A stretch of DNA of 64,000 nucleotides from Methanomicrobium sp. W14 (GCF_017875315.1 NZ_JAGGMM010000003.1:186001-250000), one strand, 5' to 3'. Counted from the first letter of the stretch, positions 16,978-25,660 are shown. The notes: generated by a model from the letters alone, not told the origin. Translations and numbers: made by a program.

Positions 16978-18732
16978 ATGGCACTAAAAACCCTTGTAAT
17001 AACACCCGCCGGAGACGAGAAGATCTGGGACAGGGATGCAAATCTTGACAAAGACAGGCATATCAAGGCGGAATATGCCTTCACAGGAAGATTTGCAGAA
17101 AGATGCCATGAATACACAAAAAAATTCTACCCTGACGACAGGGTCATTTTATCCCCGAAATACGGGTTCGTCCTCCCGCACGAGGAGATCCTCTACTACC
17201 CCGAGAATTCATTCAGCGAATCAGGCATTGAATACGATACGATAGAGAGCAACGCCGAATCCGACGGCCTTTTAAACTACGAAAGGGTGGTCTTTTTAGG
17301 CAGCAGAAACCTGCACGGCGAATATATGGATATAGTGTCTCGCGTCTTTTCCGATAAATGGGTGGAGTACCCCCTTCTTGATGCCGAAAATACCGAGGAG
17401 ATGCTCGGGAGGCTTATTGATGCCATTACAAGGGATTTACCCTTAAGGTTCAACAGGATAAGACTGACAAAAGTCGAAATCTCAGGACTCTTCGGGAATT
17501 TCCACCACGTAATCCCGATAGAAAACGACGACAACCTATCGATAATAACCGCCCCGAACGGCTACGGAAAGACGACGATATTAAGACTTCTAAGGTCGGT
17601 ATTCGTCGGAAACCTGGGTGAAATACGCGATATCCCCTTCGACTGCTTAAACCTTACGTTCTCATCCGAAGACAAGACAGAAAAAGGTGTTTACAGCAAA
17701 AGGTCACTTGAAATAAGAAAAAGTCTCGGAAAGAGGCAGGGGATAAAGCTTCCCCTGGGGGACATGTGGTCTGTCAGCTTTAAGTCCGAAACAGATACCG
17801 GCGATACGCTTGAATACACAGTGAACCCCGACAACTTCGACGAGGAGAAGACTTCATGGGAGCTGAGCAGAATAATACCTCCTGTTCCCGTAAAATTCAT
17901 ATCCGCACAGAGATTGTGGCAGAACGCAGACGATGACAAGGGTCATGAAGGTGATCTCCTCACGGGACATGGCGGGGGGGTGAAAAGGAGCTACGAACTG
18001 ACTATCCTTAACTACTCCGACGATATAAAAAGGCGCATCCAGGCGATGTTAAGTGATTACGCCGCAAGCACACAGCAGCTTGACGTGACATACCCCGGGA
18101 GGTACATGGACCTCTGTCTTGAGATGGATGAAGGCCTTCTCCCGTCCGCTCACAGCATCACTGAAAAACTTCTTAAAATACGTCTCGAACAGAAAAAACT
18201 TAAAAATCTAGGGTTTCTGGCATACAACCCGAAGACATGGTCGGAACAGGAAATTCCCGAAAGCGACATAGAAGGGGAGACAGGGGTCCTTGCGGCTCTC
18301 AAACTCTATATAGAGGATACCGAAAAGAAATACCTGATATTCAAGGACCTCGAGAAAAAGATTGACCTTCTCATCCAGATAATAAACTCCCTTTTCCTCA
18401 ACCTCTCCTTCGAGGTCAGGGCAGACAGGGGATTTTTCTTCATGGCTTCAGACCGCGAGTCGATATCCCCTGAAAAACTTTCATCCGGTGAGCAGAACCA
18501 GCTTGTAATGTACTACGACCTGATATTCTTCACCGACCCGGGGACCCTTGTACTCGTCGACGAACCTGAAATATCGCTTCATATCGTGTGGCAGAGGCAG
18601 TACCTCGACTACATCAAAAAAATCACGAACATTACCGGGTCGGACTTCATGATTGCAACACACTCCCCCCAGCTCATTCACACATACTGGGACTACACTG
18701 TCGACCTCTCAGGTGAACGTCCCGATGTTTAA
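16978..18732 (+). CDS. PARIS-like AriA: AAA/ABC-class ATPase with extra N-terminal DUF6884-like domain
   Basis: 584 residues. Residues 1-150 form a small domain (TLVITPAGDEKIW, YAFTGRFAERCHEY, VILSPKYGFVLPHEE) resembling DUF6884/YaaA-type folds. From about residue 158 comes an ABC-class ATPase: Walker A PNGYGKTT (193-200), signature LSSGEQNQ (501-508), Walker B TLVLVDEPE (about 523-531) and a switch histidine in ATHSPQ (H562). With the overlapping DUF4435 gene it matches the two-gene PARIS anti-phage system, in which the AriA ATPase holds the AriB effector until a phage trigger releases it. Classical AriA has no such N-terminal domain to my knowledge. The ATG has no Shine-Dalgarno site but a TATA-like CGTATAAC about 25 bases upstream, suggesting a leaderless transcript. 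Confidence 0.8.
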   Translation: MALKTLVITPAGDEKIWDRDANLDKDRHIKAEYAFTGRFAERCHEYTKKFYPDDRVILSPKYGFVLPHEEILYYPENSFSESGIEYDTIESNAESDGLLNYERVVFLGSRNLHGEYMDIVSRVFSDKWVEYPLLDAENTEEMLGRLIDAITRDLPLRFNRIRLTKVEISGLFGNFHHVIPIENDDNLSIITAPNGYGKTTILRLLRSVFVGNLGEIRDIPFDCLNLTFSSEDKTEKGVYSKRSLEIRKSLGKRQGIKLPLGDMWSVSFKSETDTGDTLEYTVNPDNFDEEKTSWELSRIIPPVPVKFISAQRLWQNADDDKGHEGDLLTGHGGGVKRSYELTILNYSDDIKRRIQAMLSDYAASTQQLDVTYPGRYMDLCLEMDEGLLPSAHSITEKLLKIRLEQKKLKNLGFLAYNPKTWSEQEIPESDIEGETGVLAALKLYIEDTEKKYLIFKDLEKKIDLLIQIINSLFLNLSFEVRADRGFFFMASDRESISPEKLSSGEQNQLVMYYDLIFFTDPGTLVLVDEPEISLHIVWQRQYLDYIKKITNITGSDFMIATHSPQLIHTYWDYTVDLSGERPDV

Positions 18733-19753
18733 GAAGAAAAGATTTGGCAAATGCTCTGGAAACTACAGGCTTGAGGACATCTGGGCCGACGCTGACGAAA
18801 TTAGCGGGGCAATCAGAAAGATGGAGAAAAACTATCCCACCCTTAGCAGAAAAATATTCATCATAACTGAAGGCCCTTACGACTACGAATTTTATTCACG
18901 CTTCTTTTCAGGAGACCTGTGTGAAATAAGGATTGCAAACTCAAAAAAGAACGTGATATCCGTAGTAAACAGTATACTCTCGGAAATTTCAGGAAACGCC
19001 TCCGACTCAGTAATAGGAATAATCGACAGGGATTTTTCATTCTTTGAGGATTCGGAGGAAACAAACATAACTAACGAAGACGGCGAAGGTTCACGCCCGG
19101 AAAACCTTTTTTTGACTGATACGCATGACATAGAGACGATGATTGTCTCAAACGACCTCATAAAAAGAGTCCTTGACCATTACGCCACAAACTCTGCCGG
19201 CAAAAGTTTTCAGAGGAGCATGCTTGACGCCGTAAGAGGAGGCGACATCCTCTCAAAACTTGTTGAATGCTGCAGTTTTATCGGGTTCAGCCTCTACATA
19301 AACGAAAAATACAACCTGAATATCACCTTCAAGCACATAAACTGCAAGAAAAGAAATGTTTTCACTGACTTTACAGATGTCACCTCTATGAGTTTTGACA
19401 AAGAAAAATACCTCGTGCTCCTGAAGAAGAGAAACAAAGAAAAATATGACAGATTTCTGGAGGCATTATCCAGGGAAAAACCCTGTTTCGAAAGATTTCT
19501 GAAAGACCCTATGCAGCTGTGCCGGGGCCATGACCTTATGTGCGTCCTTCTCGCAGACATAAACATAAATTACCCGCAGAAATCCGGGGAAAAAGTTCGT
19601 TCCCGCGACCTTGAGCGGCTTTTCAGGAATATGTACGACGAGAACAGGTTCTATGAAACAGGACTCTTCAAAGACCTTAAAAGGTGGGCTGAAAATAAAA
19701 TACCCAAAATATCGGATGAAATTTTCTTAAACAGTACAGGTAACGCACAGTAA
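18725..19753 (+). CDS. PARIS-like AriB: DUF4435 TOPRIM-type nuclease/effector
   Basis: 342 residues from the ATG at 18725 (MFKKKRFGK), preceded by AGGTGA at a good distance; it overlaps the ATPase stop by eight bases. A TOPRIM-like core is clear: FIITEGPYDYEFY (E49, D53), GIIDRDFSF (D101, D103) and TDTHDIETMIV (E137). This is the DUF4435 pattern. In characterised PARIS systems AriB is released from AriA after phage sensing and cleaves host tRNA, causing growth arrest. All acidic positions expected for metal binding are kept, so the protein is probably active. The frame is open upstream to 18653 inside the ATPase gene, but that part has no family features. Confidence 0.82.
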   Translation: MFKKKRFGKCSGNYRLEDIWADADEISGAIRKMEKNYPTLSRKIFIITEGPYDYEFYSRFFSGDLCEIRIANSKKNVISVVNSILSEISGNASDSVIGIIDRDFSFFEDSEETNITNEDGEGSRPENLFLTDTHDIETMIVSNDLIKRVLDHYATNSAGKSFQRSMLDAVRGGDILSKLVECCSFIGFSLYINEKYNLNITFKHINCKKRNVFTDFTDVTSMSFDKEKYLVLLKKRNKEKYDRFLEALSREKPCFERFLKDPMQLCRGHDLMCVLLADININYPQKSGEKVRSRDLERLFRNMYDENRFYETGLFKDLKRWAENKIPKISDEIFLNSTGNAQ

Positions 19754-19890
19754 AGCCGTTTAACCCGGTTTCAGGAGTTTTGGAGTGCATTAATTTTGGG
19801 ATGCGGCACAAAAGGCTGCCCCTGCAGCAGGCTAATGTAATACGAAAAATAAATAAAAAGATTTTATACACGTAAATCAGAGTTCTTTAC

Positions 19891-20247
19891 ATGGGATTCT
19901 GGCTGGCCTCTTTTATCGGTTTTATTGCAATGATTATATTCAGTTCCGTCCTCGGGCATTACGAAGGAGCGGCGGGACTTCTGGGGCCTGTAATAGGCGG
20001 TTTTGCCGCAGGTCTTCTTGCAGGAGAGGGTGTTTCAAACGGAGCAAAAGCAGGTTTTTGTGCAGGGATATTCGGGGGAATTGTAATCTCGATTCTTATC
20101 CTCATATTCGGTGCAGCACTTTTTGGCATCGGGGGATTTATCATCGGTGCCGCGATAGACTTTGTAATAATCATAATACTTGCACTGACTCTCGGAATAC
20201 TCGGCCTTATCGGAGGGGCTCTTGGAGGACTTCTGAACAAAAGCTAA
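19891..20247 (+). CDS. Small glycine-rich four-helix membrane protein (DUF5518-like)
   Basis: 118 residues, almost entirely hydrophobic, with four glycine-rich helices (FIGFIAMIIFSSVLG, LLGPVIGGFAAGLLAG, IFGGIVISILILIFG, and a last GGALGGLLNKS end). It resembles archaeal DUF5518-type membrane proteins, function unknown; the label is by motif recall. No good Shine-Dalgarno site precedes the ATG, and TATA-like GATTTTATAC lies about 25-30 bases upstream, so the transcript is probably leaderless. It follows the PARIS-like pair with a 137-base gap. Confidence 0.7.
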   Translation: MGFWLASFIGFIAMIIFSSVLGHYEGAAGLLGPVIGGFAAGLLAGEGVSNGAKAGFCAGIFGGIVISILILIFGAALFGIGGFIIGAAIDFVIIIILALTLGILGLIGGALGGLLNKS

Positions 20248-20428
20248 AAAATACAGGCTTTAAAAAACCCTAAATTTGTTTTTAAGGAGATTTTTTCTAT
20301 ACACTTTAAATGTACCTTTTTTTTACAATATACGCAAAATACGGCGAAAACAGGAACAGGTTTTTAAAAATAATGTCAAATCAAAATCTTTTTCTTTAAA
20401 AAAGACCCTGAGGTACTATAATAACATT

Positions 20429-20845
20429 ATGATCATGACAAATGATGACGGGGAGAAGGGAAAAGGCATTAAAAAAGGAAGATTTGTCATTCACGAGAAA
20501 AAATTCCGGACTGTACAGCACCTCTTAAGACTTGAAATGGAAGGTGTCTTAAAATGCTGGATGATAGTCGACGGGATGCCCGAAAGTCCTGACGAAGAAT
20601 GCATTGCTGTTGAAGAAGACGAATGCACAACAAGAATGCTCTACTTCTCAGGTCTTATGAGAGAAAGACAAAAGACTCCTGCCAAATTCAAAATAGAAGA
20701 CTCAGGAAAGTATGAGATTCTTATCTGTACAGATGAAAATATCGAATTTATCCTGAACGGAAAAAATAATTCGGGAAAGTTCATACTTTTTAAATCCGAA
20801 GAAATCGGGCCGAAAATCTGGATTCTACAAAAATTAACGGATTAA
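20429..20845 (+). CDS. LigD 3'-phosphoesterase-domain-like protein lacking catalytic residues
   Basis: 138 residues. The beginning GRFVIHEKKFRTVQHLLRLE, then MEGVLKCWMIVDGMPESPDE and AVEEDE, and the end IEFILNGKNNSGKFILF with WILQK, follow the LigD phosphoesterase (PE) pattern (FVIQxHxAxxLHYDxRLE, LKSW, AVxxEDHPLEY, GKxLxGxWxLxR). The catalytic His and Asp positions of the H..HYD motif are K, Q and L here, and HPLEY is missing. It is probably a non-catalytic nucleic-acid-binding or structural relative. The ATG at 20429 fits the domain start; the frame extends upstream to 20276 without domain features. Assignment is by motif pattern only. Confidence 0.6.
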   Translation: MIMTNDDGEKGKGIKKGRFVIHEKKFRTVQHLLRLEMEGVLKCWMIVDGMPESPDEECIAVEEDECTTRMLYFSGLMRERQKTPAKFKIEDSGKYEILICTDENIEFILNGKNNSGKFILFKSEEIGPKIWILQKLTD

Positions 20846-20954
20846 TATTTTGCCGGCACCCCTGTACCCACAACTTAGAGCAATGAATTGCAACAGTAGT
20901 TATGAATAATAAGATCTTTTTTGCACTAAAAAGACAAATGTACCTTCAGTTCTT

Positions 20955-22166
20955 ATGCAAACCCTGAAAAACAAAAAAGTTTATTTTGAGACATACGGCT
21001 GCACCTTCAACTTCGCCGACACGGAGAAGTTAAAGGAGATTGCAGTCAGGCAGGGCTGCACGGTTTCAGGACCGGAAGATGCGGAAGCGGTCGTGATAAA
21101 TACATGTACAGTCGTTTCACAGACCGAAAGAGCCATGATAAGAGCGATTAACGAGTTTCCTGACCGCGAAATATACGTAACGGGCTGCATGCCCGTAGTG
21201 CAGAAAGAGACTCTCCTTTCGGTAAGGCCTGACATACACATAATTCTGCCCGAAGATATCTATAAACAAAACCGTCATGCCGGAGGAATGGTCGACAAAA
21301 ATACCGGCGTCGTCCAGGTGGGTACAGGATGTCTCGGGAACTGTGCATACTGCATAACAAGGCATGCAAGGGGCCGCATGAAAAGCTTCAGTTCCGAGAA
21401 TATCGTTGAAGAGACAAAGAGGCTGGTAGGCAAGGGTGCAACCGAAATACAGCTCACGGGCCAGGACTTAAGCGCCTGGGGAAAGGACATCGGGTCCGAC
21501 CTCTCAGAGCTTTTGTACCTTCTAAACGAAATAAAGGGCGATTTCGCGGTAAGGGTCGGCATGATGAACCCTGCAACCGTGATTCCTATTCTTGAAAAAC
21601 TCGTCCCGGCATTTAAGCTCAAAAAAATATACTCATTTGCACACCTCCCCGTGCAGGCAGGCTCCGACAAAGTCCTGAAGACAATGCAGAGAGGATACAC
21701 GCAGTCGGAGTACAGAAAGGTCGTCGACGAGTTCAAAAGACAGGTCCCCGGCATAAGGATTTCGACCGACTTTATAATAGGCTACCCTACCGAGACCGAA
21801 GAGGACTTTGAGGAGTCGGTAAAGCTTTTAAACGACACTAAACCTACGAAAGTGAACATCACAAGGTTTTCGGTCAGGGAAAACACTCCCGCCGCCCTTT
21901 ACAAAGACATGCCTGACTGGATTAAAAAGAACAGGTCAAGAAAACTTACAATAGCTGCAAACAGTATATATGACGAAAACAACGAAAAAATGATAGGAAA
22001 AGTCCTCCCAGTTGCAGTGACGGAAAAGAAAAAGAAAGGGTCTGTCATCTCAAGGGATAAGTCCTACAACAATATCGTGATAAAGGAGGACATCCCTTTA
22101 GGGACAAAGCTTGACGTAGTGATAAAGTCCCACAGAACACATTACCTTATCGCTGAAAGAGTTTGA
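20955..22166 (+). CDS. tRNA t6A37 methylthiotransferase (archaeal MtaB/CDKAL1-like radical SAM)
   Basis: 403-residue radical SAM enzyme that converts N6-threonylcarbamoyladenosine-37 of tRNA to its 2-methylthio form. The UPF0004 N-terminus has three cysteines for the auxiliary cluster (YGCTFNFADTE, NTCTVV, TGCMPV). The radical SAM core has CLGNCAYC, followed by TGQDLSAWG and HLPVQAGSDKVL. A TRAM-like C-terminal domain (VLPVAVTEKK ... LDVVIKSHR) ends the protein. The eukaryotic/archaeal CDKAL1-type family is the best match; MiaB would target i6A, which archaea lack. The gene is apparently monocistronic. Confidence 0.92.
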   Translation: MQTLKNKKVYFETYGCTFNFADTEKLKEIAVRQGCTVSGPEDAEAVVINTCTVVSQTERAMIRAINEFPDREIYVTGCMPVVQKETLLSVRPDIHIILPEDIYKQNRHAGGMVDKNTGVVQVGTGCLGNCAYCITRHARGRMKSFSSENIVEETKRLVGKGATEIQLTGQDLSAWGKDIGSDLSELLYLLNEIKGDFAVRVGMMNPATVIPILEKLVPAFKLKKIYSFAHLPVQAGSDKVLKTMQRGYTQSEYRKVVDEFKRQVPGIRISTDFIIGYPTETEEDFEESVKLLNDTKPTKVNITRFSVRENTPAALYKDMPDWIKKNRSRKLTIAANSIYDENNEKMIGKVLPVAVTEKKKKGSVISRDKSYNNIVIKEDIPLGTKLDVVIKSHRTHYLIAERV

Positions 22167-22222
22167 AAAGAACTGAAGTGACTTATATTGGTGACTGTAA
22201 ACTTCTGAGAACACCCTGATTT

Positions 22223-23065
22223 TTAAATCCCGCATGCCATACATACGGGGTCTTTTTCCATATTTTCCCGGAAAGTGCCTCTTCTGCTCATTATATCGTC
22301 CATGCTGTCTGAGGCTATATTTCTAAGGACTTTATCCGGCCTGTAACAGCACGGGGTCACATCGCCGTTGTATCTTACAAAAAGCGTAGTATTGAAAAGA
22401 CGGCACGGCAGCGTATGGCAAACCGGGAGATAAATCTTTAATCCGGTTTTAGCTGCAAAATCATCTGCCCGCCTGAAAACTTCATCCTCTTTTCCTGAGA
22501 ATTCAGGTCTCCAGAGATAAGACCTTTCAAAATTTACTGCGTCAACACCAAGACGGCGTGATACTGACAATGTTTCTTCGACTGTATCAAAATTACAGCC
22601 CATCATAGCAACGTTCATGTACGTTTTGGGATGTGTTAATCCTCTTTTTTCTCTGCATTTATGAAAATATTCGATATTGTTGTAAATTTTTTGAAAGAAC
22701 AGAGAGAGATCAGGAATGCTAAAAGCAACAATATCTAGGTCAGAGGAGAGCAAATCTCCAGCAATTTCGTGAATAAGTGTTGCATTGGTAGTAAAATTTA
22801 CGGAAAGCCCCTTTTTTGCGCCGTATTTTATCATCTCAAAAAGATTAGGGTTCATAAGAGGTTCACCCCACCAGTGCAGGGAGGGATACCTGAACCCGTT
22901 ATAAGATACAGCTTTTTTAAAAATTTCCGGTGATATACTACCCCCTTCTCCGGGAATGAACTTATTTCTCAGGCAAAAGGGACAGTTCATATTACAATGT
23001 GTAGTCGGTTCTATCTGAAGGACAGGCGGGGAAGAACATGCAACCCAATACTCATAATTATCCAC
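22223..23065 (-). CDS. Radical SAM protein with SPASM-like C-terminus
   Basis: 280 residues. The radical SAM motif CNMNCPFC lies near residue 23-30 after PPVLQIEPTTH. A C-terminal cysteine set (CHTLPCR, DVTPCCY, DPVCMACG) forms a SPASM or twitch-type domain for an extra Fe-S cluster. HWWGEPLMNP is the GGEP-like segment. Such proteins modify peptides or cofactors; the substrate is unknown and no precursor peptide gene was seen next to it. The start is GTG at 23065. It is convergent with the methylthiotransferase. Confidence 0.85.
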   Translation of the reverse strand: MDNYEYWVACSSPPVLQIEPTTHCNMNCPFCLRNKFIPGEGGSISPEIFKKAVSYNGFRYPSLHWWGEPLMNPNLFEMIKYGAKKGLSVNFTTNATLIHEIAGDLLSSDLDIVAFSIPDLSLFFQKIYNNIEYFHKCREKRGLTHPKTYMNVAMMGCNFDTVEETLSVSRRLGVDAVNFERSYLWRPEFSGKEDEVFRRADDFAAKTGLKIYLPVCHTLPCRLFNTTLFVRYNGDVTPCCYRPDKVLRNIASDSMDDIMSRRGTFRENMEKDPVCMACGI

Positions 23066-23390
23066 TTTCCAGTTTGTCTGTCAAAGACAAACATGATATT
23101 ATACAATAAATATAATTTTGATATCCGGTTAAAATTTTTCCTGGTAGAAATGTTACCGGCTTTTATCACATAAACAGGCAACAGTTCAAAATTCACTGTT
23201 TATTAGCATTAAAACAGGGCTAAAATAAAGATCTGTTTTTTTTTGAGTTTAAAATAAATTTATGCTAAATTTTTTTCAAAGCACTTTTATAGTCACTTTG
23301 TTAAATAGTGGTGCTTAATCGATTGCGTTTGTGTAACAGAAATAGTATATATCGTCGAAAATAACCAGTATACAAAAAGATAAAATAAAA
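23066..23390. other. Intergenic region between the radical SAM gene and the accessory stretch
   Basis: 325 AT-rich bases. A GTTTGTC/GACAAAC inverted repeat sits immediately before the radical SAM GTG (listed separately). A TTTTATAGT element near 23285 and GTATACAAAAAG near 23368 are TATA candidates for plus-strand genes. The minus-strand frame 23011-23196 is an upstream extension without gene-like features. Confidence 0.45.
23072..23092. promoter_or_regulatory. Inverted repeat at the 5' end of the SPASM gene
   Basis: GTTTGTC (23072-23078) and GACAAAC (23086-23092) with a seven-base spacer, ending seven bases before the GTG start on the minus strand. It may be an operator or a leader hairpin affecting translation. 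Confidence 0.4.
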
Positions 23391-23639
23391 ATGACAAATA
23401 ATTCAAACTATTACTGTAATACAGCAATCCGTTTCCAAAAATCACAGTTTCCTTACGAGGCGACTATAAAGTCCAATGGTCATACACCCCAGGGAGGTAA
23501 AACATTTTATGCCGAGAATCTTTTCAGATGGATAGCATGGGTGCAGCCCGGGTGCAATGCCACGATAAATTTCAGGCTGAAATTGAGTGAAAGCTATAAG
23601 GAAGGTAATACTATTCCGGTGAAAAACTGTGACAGATGA
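23391..23639 (+). CDS. Small hypothetical protein upstream of Yip1-like gene
   Basis: 82 residues with no recognised family, containing YEATIKSNGHTPQGGKTFYA and WIAWVQPGCNATINF stretches that look beta-rich. Its end overlaps the GTG start of the next gene by 11 bases. GTATACAAAAAG about 25 bases before the ATG could be a TATA box of a leaderless transcript. No Shine-Dalgarno site is present. It may be a remnant of a larger protein; the stretch around it contains other broken genes. Confidence 0.4.
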   Translation: MTNNSNYYCNTAIRFQKSQFPYEATIKSNGHTPQGGKTFYAENLFRWIAWVQPGCNATINFRLKLSESYKEGNTIPVKNCDR

Positions 23640-24327
23640 ACTGAAAAACGGACCTGAAGAAAGCGAACACACTGATTACCTCCACCTTATATATCTTTTT
23701 TACAGGCACCCGAAAAAGGCTTTTGAGATTGTAAATAAAGGCAGGGCTGTTCACGGGATAATAGCTTTTATAATATCTGTACTTGTAGTTTACATGATTT
23801 TTCACTTTATCAGATCACATATATACAATGTATACGACGGGCTTTTTCCATTTCTCAATCCATGTTCCATTTCTCAGGATTATACAGCATTTTTGCCTGA
23901 TATGGCCGTGTATTTTATTTCCTTTGGAATGGAAGCAGTCATTCTTGTTATAATGCTTAAGTTATCGGGGTTTGGTTTTCAGCTTAAACCGGCTTTAAGC
24001 GTAATATTTTACAGCTGCGCCATAGCATTTCCTTTTATTGAACTCTGGTGGAGTATAGACACTGCCTTCAATTTTTTTACCGGGATGTCAATAGATGTTG
24101 CAATTGGCTGCCTTTATTATACCGGAGTTGACGACCTTTATTATTCTCCAATCAGCTACATTTTTTACATTTTTGCTGTGCCTCTTGCGTATCTTGAATA
24201 TACCGGACTTAAGGGAATGTTAAAAACAAGAAAGCACCTGATTCTGCTTCTGGTATTAATTGCGGTCATAGTCCAGTGCATTTTATATCAGCCCCTTTAC
24301 GATTATATATTTGATATTCTTCTGTGA
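23629..24327 (+). CDS. Yip1-like membrane protein, paralogue 1
   Basis: 232 residues with five to six hydrophobic segments. A cytosolic N-terminal motif DYLHLIYLFYRHPKKAFE is followed by FEIVNKGRAVHGI, VIFYSCAIAFPF and VPLAYLEYTGLKGMLK. The pattern is Yip1-like. Two more copies occur at 25657 (broken) and 27713. The start is the GTG at 23629, overlapping the small gene before it. Function is unknown; membrane location is certain. Confidence 0.75.
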   Translation: MTDELKNGPEESEHTDYLHLIYLFYRHPKKAFEIVNKGRAVHGIIAFIISVLVVYMIFHFIRSHIYNVYDGLFPFLNPCSISQDYTAFLPDMAVYFISFGMEAVILVIMLKLSGFGFQLKPALSVIFYSCAIAFPFIELWWSIDTAFNFFTGMSIDVAIGCLYYTGVDDLYYSPISYIFYIFAVPLAYLEYTGLKGMLKTRKHLILLLVLIAVIVQCILYQPLYDYIFDILL

Positions 24328-24416
24328 TGACTTATGAAATGTACAGATATACAATATGAATAAAAAATATTTTTCACAACAGACCATAAACCGACATTTT
24401 TCAGAGAGGAGAAATA

Positions 24417-24506
24417 ATGATTAGCTGTCTCATTGAACCGGTTCTAAGAAATGATATCGAAAAAATAATAGAAATTGATGCATCACATAAACCTGTGATT
24501 TTATGA
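24417..24506 (+). pseudogene. Truncated N-acetyltransferase-like ORF (29 codons)
   Basis: A strong GAGAGGAG sits five bases before the ATG at 24417. The 29-residue peptide (IEPVLRNDIEKIIEID) looks like the first strand and helix of a GNAT acetyltransferase, then ends at a TGA that overlaps the next ATG (ATGA). It may be a gene remnant now serving as a translated leader coupled to the propeller gene. Confidence 0.45.
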
Positions 24507-25660
24507 AAAAAAGAGCAATTACAGCAATATTAATTATAATCATAATTTCTGTTATTGCGTATCCCCTCTTTTCAGACCTTACATCAGGGGAGATATTTCC
24601 AACAAGCCGTATCAGTCCGGTGATAAATGCACACTGCCTGATACTTGATATTTCAGGTGACAGAATGCTGTATCAGTTTGAGAATGTCAGCGGGATGTAC
24701 AAGACATATCTCTCAGATTTAAACGGAACCGTATATGATGAAGTCAAAAACGAAGTTCCTTTTTTCCCGGAATTGGACAATGCGGGCGATAAATTTGCAG
24801 CCACTGAAAACCTGTCAGAAGACCTTAGAATATATAACAGCAGAACACGGACAGACACACGTATAAATGTACAGGACATACACGCCCGCTATATATACGA
24901 TATATCCTGGAGCCCTAAAGGAGACAAAATCGCCATTACTGTGGCAACAGCGAGTTCTGACTACTCCATCTGTGTATATGACCTTAATACCGGCGAATCC
25001 GAAAACATATTTAATTCAACCGAATATTTCAGTCCGCCCTCATGGAGTCCTGATGAAAATTATCTGTCCTTTATTGTCCAAAATGATTCGCGGAGTACAG
25101 AAAGCACAATGTATATAGCGGATTTGAAAAATCTTAGTGTTACGGCATCCGGTCTTAAAATAGAAAACAATGCTCATACAAACATCCCTGAAAGAACTGC
25201 ATGGAGTCCGAAAGGAGATATAATTGCATATTCTTCTTCAGGCACAATTGGAATCTGCAGTCCGGACGGTAAATATCCTGACCTGATTAAATGCTATAAA
25301 GACAACAGTATCTGTAAGCACCTTGAATGGAGCCCTGACGGAAGTAAAATTCTTTATTGTTTCATTCTGCCCCCCGGAAGTCCGGAAAATGAAAGAATCG
25401 GATTTGCAGATCCCAAAACCAGCGAATCAGAAGAAATTCTGTCTGCAACACTTCAGTACGGCCATACTCTGTCATGGGCTGATAACGGCACGAAAGTGGC
25501 CTGCCTGGAAAATTCCGGATATGACAATGGTTTTCTGATTGACACCGGCAGTCGGTCAGGAAACAATATCCCGGTGATTATATTCTATATAATAATCCTT
25601 GTTATCCCGGCATGTATTGTTGTGGGATGGTATTTTGGAAAAGGAAAAGAAGAGAAATGA
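24503..25660 (+). CDS. Membrane-anchored TolB/PD40-type beta-propeller protein
   Basis: 385 residues. An N-terminal hydrophobic segment (about 5-22) acts as signal or anchor and a C-terminal helix (about 355-377) is followed by a basic tail. Between them are PD40/WD40-like blades with repeated WSPKGDKIA, WSPDENYLSF, WSPKGDIIAYS and WSPDGSKILY motifs, as in TolB-type propellers. The propeller is probably outside the cell and may bind protein or glycan ligands. Its ATG overlaps the truncated upstream ORF, and its stop overlaps the start of the broken Yip1-like copy (ATGA), suggesting that the latter was once in the same operon. Confidence 0.8.
   Translation: MKKRAITAILIIIIISVIAYPLFSDLTSGEIFPTSRISPVINAHCLILDISGDRMLYQFENVSGMYKTYLSDLNGTVYDEVKNEVPFFPELDNAGDKFAATENLSEDLRIYNSRTRTDTRINVQDIHARYIYDISWSPKGDKIAITVATASSDYSICVYDLNTGESENIFNSTEYFSPPSWSPDENYLSFIVQNDSRSTESTMYIADLKNLSVTASGLKIENNAHTNIPERTAWSPKGDIIAYSSSGTIGICSPDGKYPDLIKCYKDNSICKHLEWSPDGSKILYCFILPPGSPENERIGFADPKTSESEEILSATLQYGHTLSWADNGTKVACLENSGYDNGFLIDTGSRSGNNIPVIIFYIIILVIPACIVVGWYFGKGKEEK

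Noticed and set aside
16978-19753. Alternative reading of the ATPase/TOPRIM pair as an OLD nuclease or retron/Gabija-type system
   Set aside because: The TOPRIM part is a separate overlapping gene with DUF4435-type motifs, and no helicase or reverse transcriptase is present; PARIS fits better.
20276-20428. 51-codon N-terminal extension of the LigD-like protein
   Set aside because: It is Phe/Lys/Asn-rich, shows no domain similarity and has no ribosome-binding site; the ATG at 20429 matches the domain start.
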